A stretch of 9,268 nt of DNA from an uncultured Collinsella sp. (GTDB lineage Bacteria > Actinomycetota > Coriobacteriia > Coriobacteriales > Coriobacteriaceae). The translations under genes were made by a program, and so were the position numbers. The notes below the pieces were generated by a model. It was not told the DNA's origin. It was given only the letters and a program-made list of their open reading frames with translations, and made no database searches. Of this stretch, positions 1 through 3,938 are shown in pieces. The stretch covers positions 1 through 9,268 of the forward strand of contig UROJ01000048.1 in the NCBI GenBank assembly GCA_900549335.1. Reading direction: 5' to 3'. Numbering within the stretch: the first letter of the stretch is position 1; each line of letters starts with the position of its first letter.

Positions 1-849
1 CGTGAGTGCTGTGGCCGTTAGGTCCTCGGCCTCGCCCAGATGCACGGTGTTGTTGGCGGCATCGACGCCCGTCACATACACGGGATGCGCCATCGCGACG
101 CCCAAGCCCTTGCGCTGGCCGATGGTATAGCGCAACGCGCCGTTATGGCGTCCGACCACGCTGCCGTCGCGCCACACAATGTCGCCCGGTGCAGCGGGAT
201 GTCCGCAGCGGCGCTCGATATAGCCCGCGTAGTCACCGTCTGGAATAAAGCAGATGTCCTCGCTTTCGGCCTTCTGGGCGTTGGTAAAGCCTTGCTCGGC
301 GGCTATGCGGCGCACGTCGCGCTCTTTGTCTAGGCCTGCCAGCGGAAAGATCGTGTGCGCCAGGCGCTCCTGCGTAAGCGAATATAAAAAGTAGCTCTGG
401 TCCTTTTTGGGATCTTCGCCGCGATGCAGCTGCCAGGTGCCGTCTACTGTCTGGCTTGTTTTGGCGTAATGACCCGTTGCGATGTAGTCGCAGCCCATGT
501 CCAGCGCCGCACCGAGCAACGCGCCAAACTTTATGTGGCGGTTGCAGATGATGCACGGGTTGGGCGTCAGCCCCTCCTGGTAGGCGTTCACAAAGCGCTC
601 GATAACGCTGTGGTCGAAGGTCTGCTGCAAGTCGAGCACATGGTGGGGTATCCCCAGACGCTCGGCGACGGCCTTTGCATCGGCGATGTCGCGGTCGACT
701 TTGCTCATACCCGTTGCAGGATCGGGCGCGGGGCAGGTGAGGCGCATGGTGGCGCCGACGCATTCGTAGCCCTGGCTTTTGAGCAGGTACGCGGTCACGC
801 TGGAATCGACGCCGCCGCTCATGGCGACGAGCACGCGCTTGTTGTGCAT
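1..849 (-). CDS. mnmA: tRNA-specific 2-thiouridylase MnmA (5' part, runs off window start)
   Basis: Cytoplasmic enzyme that adenylates U34 of Lys, Glu and Gln tRNAs and replaces its 2-oxygen with sulfur relayed from a cysteine desulfurase. Translating the minus strand from the ATG at 847-849 gives 283 codons open to base 1. The family is usually about 360 residues, so the C-terminal beta-barrel region is missing because of the window edge. Visible motifs are the PP-loop AMSGGVDSS (residues 9-17), NPCIICNRHIKFG with the expected nucleophile Cys102, ATGHYAK (124-130), KKDQSYFL (148-155), DICFIPDGDY with the second catalytic Cys200, and the YTIGQRKGLG signature (241-250). An AAGGAG ribosome site lies 9 bases before the ATG. 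Cys99 and Cys102 form a CXXC pair where some homologues have DXXC. The gene lies downstream of cysK on the same strand, separated by a hairpin with a T-tract. The identification is secure. Confidence 0.97.
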   Translation of the reverse strand, partial: MHNKRVLVAMSGGVDSSVTAYLLKSQGYECVGATMRLTCPAPDPATGMSKVDRDIADAKAVAERLGIPHHVLDLQQTFDHSVIERFVNAYQEGLTPNPCIICNRHIKFGALLGAALDMGCDYIATGHYAKTSQTVDGTWQLHRGEDPKKDQSYFLYSLTQERLAHTIFPLAGLDKERDVRRIAAEQGFTNAQKAESEDICFIPDGDYAGYIERRCGHPAAPGDIVWRDGSVVGRHNGALRYTIGQRKGLGVAMAHPVYVTGVDAANNTVHLGEAEDLTATALT

Positions 850-878
850 GGGGAGGTTCTCCTTGGTGGCATGTGGCC

Positions 879-917
879 AAAAAAGAAAAGCGGCGCGGGA
901 GGCTGGTTCCGCGCCGC
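879..917 (-). terminator. Intrinsic terminator after cysK, or attenuator-like hairpin before mnmA
   Basis: Read on the minus strand, GCGGCGCGG (917-909) pairs perfectly with CCGCGCCGC (898-890). One A-T and one G-T pair extend the stem to 11 bp around a 6-base loop (901-906). The T-rich run TTTTCTTTTTT follows at once (889-879). This is a textbook Rho-independent terminator in the cysK direction, but it sits 113 bases past the cysK stop and only 30 bases before the mnmA start. It could therefore also act inside the mnmA leader. Confidence 0.8.
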
Positions 918-921
918 AGAC

Positions 922-927
922 ATTGTA
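922..927 (-). promoter_or_regulatory. Possible -10 box for mnmA
   Basis: The minus strand reads TACAAT, five of six bases matching the sigma-70 consensus, about 75 bases before the mnmA start. I see no good -35 hexamer at 16-18 bases. If used, transcription would begin near 915, at the foot of the hairpin at 890-917, and put that hairpin at the 5' end of the mnmA message. This rests on one weak element. Confidence 0.25.
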
Positions 928-1029
928 GCAAGTTCGGGCGTCTCGTGGGACACCCTGATTGGATGGGCTCAGACTGCCGGGAGAGAGGAGACCGGCTCGT
1001 CCGTGGGCTCAACCTATGGGCGACAGGCC

Positions 1030-1968
1030 CTAGTCCTGGAAGAGCGCCGTGGACAGGTAGCGCTCGCCGGTGTCGGCAAGCAGGGCCACGATGGTCTTGC
1101 CCTCGTTCTCGGGGCGCTTGGCCAGCTGCAGCGCGGCCCACACGGCGGCGCCGGACGAAATGCCCACGAGCACGCCCTCCTTGTGGCCCACGGCGCGGCC
1201 GGTCGCAAAGGCGTCGTCGTTCTCGACGGGGATGATCTCGTCATAGACCTGGGTGTCGAGGACGTCGGGCACAAAACCGGCGCCGATACCCTGGATCTTG
1301 TGCGGGCCGGCTTGGCCCTTGGAGAGCACCGGGGAAGTGGCGGGCTCGACGGCGACGACCTTGATTTCGGGGTTCTGCTCCTTAAGGAACTCACCCACGC
1401 CGGTCACGGTGCCGCCGGTTCCAACGCCGGCGACGAAGATGTCGACCTCGCCGTCGGTGTCATCCCAGATCTCGGGGCCGGTCGTGGCCTTGTGGATGGC
1501 GGGGTTGGCGGGGTTCACAAACTGGCCGGCGATGATGCTGTTTGGCGTCTCCTTCTGCAGTTCCTCGGCCTTGGCGATGGCGCCCTTCATGCCCTTGGAA
1601 CCGTCGGTGAGCACGAGCTGTGCGCCATATGCCTGCATAAGCTTGCGGCGTTCGACGGACATAGTCTCGGGCATGGTGATGATCACCTTGTAGCCGCGAG
1701 CCGCCGCCACCGAGGCGATGCCGACGCCGGTGTTGCCACTCGTGGGCTCGATGATGGTGTAGTCGCCGCCGCGCACGAGCTTGCCGGCCTTCTCGGCCTC
1801 GTCGATCATGTTCTTGGCGACGCGGTCTTTGACGGAGCCGGCGGGGTTGAAGTATTCCAGCTTGACGAGCACGCGGGCCTTGAGGTCCTCATCGGCCTCA
1901 AAGTGAGTGAGCTCCAGAAGCGGAGTGTGGCCGATAAGCTGATCGATGGACGTGTAAACATTGCTCAT
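1030..1968 (-). CDS. cysK: Cysteine synthase A (O-acetylserine sulfhydrylase)
   Basis: PLP-dependent cytoplasmic enzyme that makes L-cysteine from O-acetylserine and sulfide, the last step of cysteine synthesis. The 312-residue length fits CysK. The Schiff-base lysine is K47 in NPAGSVKDR; the substrate-binding TSGNTG loop is at 76-81; the phosphate-binding GVGTGGT loop is at 181-187; GISSGAA (269-275) supplies the serine that contacts the PLP pyridine nitrogen; and the C-terminus [10 protein letters not shown] is typical of CysK. The motif [16 protein letters not shown] (152-167) favours CysK over CysM or cystathionine beta-synthase. The ATG at 1966-1968 has GGAGG 6 bases upstream. The gene is divergent from an Rrf2 regulator. 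In Bacillus and Staphylococcus, CysK also binds the Rrf2 regulator CymR as a co-repressor; whether that happens here is inference. No serine acetyltransferase gene (cysE) lies within the window. Confidence 0.97.
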   Translation of the reverse strand: MSNVYTSIDQLIGHTPLLELTHFEADEDLKARVLVKLEYFNPAGSVKDRVAKNMIDEAEKAGKLVRGGDYTIIEPTSGNTGVGIASVAAARGYKVIITMPETMSVERRKLMQAYGAQLVLTDGSKGMKGAIAKAEELQKETPNSIIAGQFVNPANPAIHKATTGPEIWDDTDGEVDIFVAGVGTGGTVTGVGEFLKEQNPEIKVVAVEPATSPVLSKGQAGPHKIQGIGAGFVPDVLDTQVYDEIIPVENDDAFATGRAVGHKEGVLVGISSGAAVWAALQLAKRPENEGKTIVALLADTGERYLSTALFQD

Positions 1969-2000
1969 GGTGAACCTCCAAAGTGTTCAAATGACTGGAT

Positions 2001-2053
2001 ACCGTGTGGTTTTACGGTGTGTGTAGCAGCGAAACCCACAAACCTTATGGGTT
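2001..2053 (-). promoter_or_regulatory. Two small hairpins in the cysK leader
   Basis: The predicted cysK 5' leader (about 2069 to 1969) holds two inverted repeats. AACCCA (2033-2038) pairs with TGGGTT (2048-2053) over a 9-base loop, and ACCGT (2001-2005) pairs with ACGGT (2014-2018) over an 8-base loop. Neither is followed by a T-run, and I recognise no T-box, SAM or other known riboswitch core. They may be regulatory or merely incidental. Confidence 0.25.
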
Positions 2054-2075
2054 GTTCGTTTTGCTGTTGGCAAGC

Positions 2076-2104
2076 ATAGTAGACAGTAAAGCCTAGTAAC
2101 GCAA
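2076..2104 (-). promoter_or_regulatory. Probable cysK promoter
   Basis: Read on the minus strand, the -35 hexamer TTGCGT (2104-2099) and the -10 hexamer TACTAT (2081-2076) are separated by exactly 17 bases. Transcription would start near 2069, giving a leader of about 100 bases before the cysK ATG. Each hexamer has four or five of the six consensus bases. The copies of TAGTA at 2077-2081 and 2094-2098 lie inside this promoter. Confidence 0.5.
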
Positions 2105-2179
2105 TAGGAAATAGAAGATTATTACGAGTCGATTAACCATCTTGACCGGAACGGGTATTTTCAAAACCAATATTTCGGC

Positions 2180-2190
2180 TAGAATTTCTA
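2180..2190. promoter_or_regulatory. Palindrome and -10-like box upstream of the Rrf2 gene
   Basis: TAGAATTTCTA is a perfect 11-base palindrome (5-base arms, one central T), 31 bases before the regulator's ATG. Its left arm contains TAGAAT, a plausible -10 box, although no good -35 is spaced correctly. An imperfect dyad, GGTATTTTCAAAACC, lies just upstream at 2154-2168. Rrf2 proteins bind dyads as dimers and often repress themselves, so this is a candidate operator, not a demonstrated one. It does not match the CymR or IscR consensus sequences as I remember them. Confidence 0.25.
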
Positions 2191-2221
2191 CGGACTAAAT
2201 GACCGAAAGGCAGCACTATAC

Positions 2222-2650
2222 ATGTTGGTTTCTACTAAGGGCAGATATGCCCTGCGCGTTATGGTCGATCTGGCCGAGCACCAGGCAGCCGGTCGCATCC
2301 CGCTCAAAGAGATCGCGGCGCGACAGGGGATTTCCGAGAAATATCTCGAGAACATTTTGGCTACGCTCGTGCGCGCCAACATGCTCTCGGGCATGCGCGG
2401 CAAGGGCGGCGGCTATGTGCTCACGCGCCCGCCCGAGCAATACACGGTGGGCGAGATCTTGCGCCTGACCGAGGGCAGTCTGGCGCCGGTCGCCTGCCTG
2501 GATGGCGACTGCAAGGGCTGCTCGCGTTCGGATGAGTGCCCCACGCTCGACGTGTGGAAGAACCTGGACAAGCTCATCAACGACTACCTCGACGGTGTGA
2601 CGCTCGATCAACTTGTCGCTCCATACCATGGCTACGACTACGTCATCTAA
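2222..2650 (+). CDS. Rrf2-family transcriptional regulator (CymR/IscR-like)
   Basis: Dimeric winged-helix DNA-binding protein of 142 residues, the normal family length. The N-terminus STKGRYALRVMVDLA (4-18), the recognition-helix region SEKYLENILATLVRANML (38-55) and the wing RGKGGGYVLTRP (59-70) are standard Rrf2 features. Cysteines at 92, 97, 100 and 106 fall in the loop where E. coli IscR binds [2Fe-2S] through three cysteines and a histidine, so this protein may bind an Fe-S cluster. Bacillus CymR, by contrast, lacks such a set. The position divergent from cysK with mnmA nearby suggests control of cysteine or sulfur supply. The start is the ATG at 2222, with an AAAGG-type site 11 bases upstream; the ATG at 2199 is in another frame. 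The family is certain. Whether it is functionally CymR, IscR or another sensor cannot be settled here. Confidence 0.95.
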   Translation: MLVSTKGRYALRVMVDLAEHQAAGRIPLKEIAARQGISEKYLENILATLVRANMLSGMRGKGGGYVLTRPPEQYTVGEILRLTEGSLAPVACLDGDCKGCSRSDECPTLDVWKNLDKLINDYLDGVTLDQLVAPYHGYDYVI

Positions 2651-2663
2651 CCCACACCTGCAT

Positions 2664-2685
2664 TTGGGGACGGGGTGGAAATGGT
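2664..2685 (+). repeat. Intergenic motif shared with 3840-3857
   Basis: TTTGGGGACGG followed closely by GGAAAT lies just after the regulator stop. The same TTTGGGGACGG, then GGAAAT at a slightly shorter spacing, recurs after the yerC-like gene at 3840-3857. There are no other copies in the window. It may belong to a dispersed intergenic repeat family in this genome, which two copies cannot prove. Confidence 0.35.
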
Positions 2686-2718
2686 AGATTTTCTCGCCCT
2701 TTGAGACTTGGCAAATAA

Positions 2719-2756
2719 GAAGGCCGCCCATTTTTGCGATGGGCGGCCTTCGTTTT
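2719..2756. terminator. Bidirectional terminator between the Rrf2 gene and the membrane protein gene
   Basis: GAAGGCCGCCCAT (2719-2731) pairs perfectly with ATGGGCGGCCTTC (2739-2751), a 13-bp stem around a 7-base loop, with GTTTT following on the plus strand. On the minus strand the stem is followed by the weaker TTATTT. It lies 68 bases past the regulator stop and 41 bases past the stop of the convergent membrane protein gene, so it can serve both. Confidence 0.85.
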
Positions 2757-2791
2757 GGGCTGTTGAGACGGACACGGCCGGAATGGCCATT

Positions 2792-3157
2792 TTAGTCCTC
2801 GGCGATGCTGTCGAGGATGCTGCGCGTGATGGACACCAGGATGCTGCCCATAAAGGCCGATCCAAAGCTGGCGATGGAGATGCCGACGCCCAGCAGGTTG
2901 ACCGACAGGTAACTCGCGAGCTCAAGCATAAAGCTGTTGACGACAAGCTGGAAAATGCCCAGCGTAATGATCGTGAGCGGCAGCGAGATGACCGTGAGGA
3001 ACGGTTTGACGAACGAATCGACAATGTTCAGGAACAGTCCCACAAAGGCAAAGCAGACCCAGGTCTCGGCAAAGCCGAAGGGTTGGATACCGGGGACGAG
3101 GAACGTGGCGATCGCGATGGCGATCGAGGTGAAGAGCCAGTTAAGCATAAAGCGCAT
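2792..3157 (-). CDS. Four-helix membrane protein, phage-holin-4_2 (YvlD-like) family
   Basis: Small integral membrane protein of 121 residues with four hydrophobic stretches at roughly 5-24, 31-50, 53-77 and 84-110. The segment NIVDSFVKPFLTVISLP (44-60), continued by LTIITLGIFQLVVNSFML (61-78), is the hallmark of the chromosomal 'phage holin family 4' proteins. These proteins are widespread in Gram-positive bacteria and are not normally part of a prophage. Their function is poorly known; Bacillus YvlD belongs to a cell-envelope-stress operon. No lysis genes flank it here, so a lytic role is unlikely. AAAGGA lies 8 bases before the ATG. The gene converges on the Rrf2 gene and shares its terminator. 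I saw no confident promoter in the region upstream of its start. Confidence 0.9.
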   Translation of the reverse strand: MRFMLNWLFTSIAIAIATFLVPGIQPFGFAETWVCFAFVGLFLNIVDSFVKPFLTVISLPLTIITLGIFQLVVNSFMLELASYLSVNLLGVGISIASFGSAFMGSILVSITRSILDSIAED

Positions 3158-3345
3158 GGCGTGAATCCTTTCTTGCGCCGGGATTGCTGGCGTCGCGTGA
3201 AGCGGCTTACGGCGGCGACCTGGATGGTTGCGCGGGCGCGCCGCGGTGTTTGGGCGCCCATTGTCTCAAATATTCGTGGAGCTTACGTGCGCATATGGTT
3301 TCAAAACGGCGTTCGTCCTAGAAAACGCGCCGCTGGCAGAGAGTT

Positions 3346-3376
3346 TTGTCGCTTTAGTTTGGTGGTGTGCTAAACT
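3346..3376 (+). promoter_or_regulatory. Probable promoter of the yerC-like gene
   Basis: TGCTAAACT (3368-3376) is an extended -10 element (TGn followed by a -10-like hexamer). A TTGTCG -35 hexamer lies at 3346-3351, with a rather long 19-base spacer. The extended -10 can compensate for poor -35 spacing. Transcription would begin near 3383, at the foot of the stem-loop at 3382-3405, leaving a leader of about 100 bases. Confidence 0.45.
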
Positions 3377-3381
3377 GCTAC

Positions 3382-3405
3382 GGGCAAAAGCCACAGGCGT
3401 TGCCC
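3382..3405 (+). promoter_or_regulatory. Stem-loop at the 5' end of the yerC-like transcript
   Basis: GGGCAA (3382-3387) pairs with TTGCCC (3400-3405), and inside it GCC (3390-3392) pairs with GGC (3396-3398) around an ACA loop. It coincides with the predicted transcription start and would cap the mRNA with a hairpin. No T-run follows, so it is not a terminator. A second short hairpin, CGGGC (3418-3422) with GCCCG (3430-3434), encloses the mini-ORF start codon. Confidence 0.35.
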
Positions 3406-3427
3406 TATTGCATAGAACGGGCGAACG

Positions 3428-3478
3428 ATGCCCGATGTCAGTATCAACTTCGATGCCTTTTGGCGGGTTTGGCGGTGA
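3428..3478 (+). CDS. Possible leader peptide with two Trp codons (speculative)
   Basis: A 16-codon reading frame, MPDVSINFDAFWRVWR, ends in TGA three bases before the ATG of the TrpR-related gene and in the same frame. It has tryptophans at positions 12 and 15, which recalls the tryptophan-rich leader peptides of attenuators. Against it, its own ribosome site is poor, and the stop codon arises from the GGCGGTGATC ribosome site of the next gene. Chance is a serious alternative. Confidence 0.2.
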   Translation: MPDVSINFDAFWRVWR

Positions 3479-3481
3479 TCG

Positions 3482-3781
3482 ATGAATATCGAGAACATGT
3501 TTGACAAGCCTGATGTCAAGCAGCTGGTCCACGCATTTAGTCTTTTGGATGACGAGAAGGATATCCAAGCGTTTTTGACCGATATCTGCACGCCGCGCGA
3601 GATCTGCGATCTTTCGCAACGTCTGCAGGTTGCGCGTTATCTGGATGAGGGCGAGCCTTATGTTGAGGTTCAGGCCCGCACCGGCGCTTCGTCCACTACG
3701 GTGAGCCGCGTTTCAAAGGCGCTGAACGGCGAGTACGGTGGCTATCGCAAGATCCTCATCAAACTGGAGGATGGCGAGTAG
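3482..3781 (+). CDS. TrpR-related YerC/YecD-family DNA-binding protein
   Basis: Small all-helical protein of 99 residues, the usual length for the YerC/YecD branch of the TrpR superfamily. The helix-turn-helix spans roughly residues 60-81, and GASSTTVSRVSKAL (68-81) aligns with the GAGIATITRGSNSL stretch of E. coli TrpR. LSQRLQVARYLDEGEPY (44-60) is the preceding core. The family is widespread in Gram-positive bacteria, its target genes are poorly characterised, and tryptophan binding should not be assumed. The start is well fixed: GGCGGTGATC (3471-3480) matches the 16S rRNA tail complement GGAGGTGATC at nine of ten positions with ideal spacing, and an in-frame TGA at 3476 bars any earlier start. 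The gene appears monocistronic, with its own promoter and the terminator at 3809-3834. Confidence 0.9.
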   Translation: MNIENMFDKPDVKQLVHAFSLLDDEKDIQAFLTDICTPREICDLSQRLQVARYLDEGEPYVEVQARTGASSTTVSRVSKALNGEYGGYRKILIKLEDGE

Positions 3782-3808
3782 GCCAGCGGCAACAAACGAA
3801 TTGCGCAG

Positions 3809-3834
3809 AACCGTCCCTTCGGGGGCGGTTTTTT
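3809..3834 (+). terminator. UUCG-loop intrinsic terminator after the yerC-like gene
   Basis: AACCGTCCC (3809-3817) pairs with GGGGCGGTT (3822-3830), nine pairs including one G-T, closed by the very stable TTCG tetraloop (3818-3821). A six-base T-run ends at 3834. It lies 28 bases past the stop codon and separates the yerC-like gene from addB. Confidence 0.88.
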
Positions 3835-3839
3835 GATCC

Positions 3840-3857
3840 TTTGGGGACGGAGGAAAT
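3840..3857 (+). repeat. Second copy of the TTTGGGGACGG...GGAAAT motif
   Basis: TTTGGGGACGG (3840-3850) with GGAAAT (3852-3857) repeats the element at 2664-2685. This copy directly follows a terminator and runs into the 19-bp tandem repeat. Its GGGACGG is also complementary to the CCGTCCC of the upstream terminator arm. Confidence 0.35.
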
Positions 3858-3891
3858 CTGTTGGCGTGGGGCAAATCTGTCCGCGTGGGCG
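3854..3891 (+). repeat. Imperfect 19-bp tandem repeat upstream of addB
   Basis: Two adjacent units, AAATCTGTTGGCGTGGGGC (3854-3872) and AAATCTGTCCGCGTGGGCG (3873-3891), agree at 15 of 19 positions. The blocks AAATCTGT and GCGTGGG are perfectly conserved. The repeat ends 47 bases before the addB start. It could be a pair of binding sites, a replication-slippage product, or part of a larger intergenic element beginning at the TTTGGGGACGG motif. I see no clear addB promoter around it. Confidence 0.5.
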
Positions 3892-3938
3892 GGTAGGATG
3901 GATGCATTGATTATTGCGAACAGTTTGAGCGGAGGACC

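Larger units (their letters stand above)
3158..3481. other. 324-bp intergenic region between divergent membrane-protein and yerC-like genes
   Basis: No convincing protein gene lies here. The part next to the membrane protein is very GC-rich and holds palindromic GGCGCGCC at 3235-3242 and GGGCGCCC near 3252. The part next to the yerC-like gene holds its probable promoter (3346-3376), a 5' stem-loop (3382-3405) and a 16-codon mini-ORF (3428-3478). An 85-codon reading frame from 3228 crosses the promoter and the start of the yerC-like gene and resembles no family I know. Confidence 0.6.

Noticed and set aside
964..1011. Two copies of TGGGCTCA (964-971 and 1004-1011) and a 5-bp GCCGG/CCGGC inverted repeat between them, after cysK
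   Set aside because: An 8-bp direct repeat and a 5-bp stem with an 11-base loop and no T-run are within chance expectation for GC-rich DNA.
1969..2075. Possible cysteine T-box or SAM riboswitch before cysK
   Set aside because: No T-box consensus sequence, no terminator/antiterminator pair and no S-box core is present in the leader.
424..2079. A 551-codon open frame on the plus strand opposite mnmA and cysK
   Set aside because: It lies entirely antisense to mnmA and cysK and their spacer, both of which are unmistakable, and has no recognisable domain.
2792..3157. Holin-like protein as a sign of a prophage
   Set aside because: The YvlD-like holin-4_2 family is a common chromosomal membrane family, and no endolysin, integrase or structural phage gene is nearby.
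3228..3485. An 85-codon plus-strand frame before the yerC-like gene
   Set aside because: It spans the likely promoter, the leader hairpin and the next start codon. It has no good ribosome site and no recognisable sequence.
3811..3850. Alternative 7-bp pairing of CCGTCCC (terminator arm) with GGGACGG at 3844-3850, suggesting antitermination
   Set aside because: The competing strand is transcribed only after the terminator and T-run, so it cannot prevent termination. It is likely a by-product of the GGGGACGG motif.
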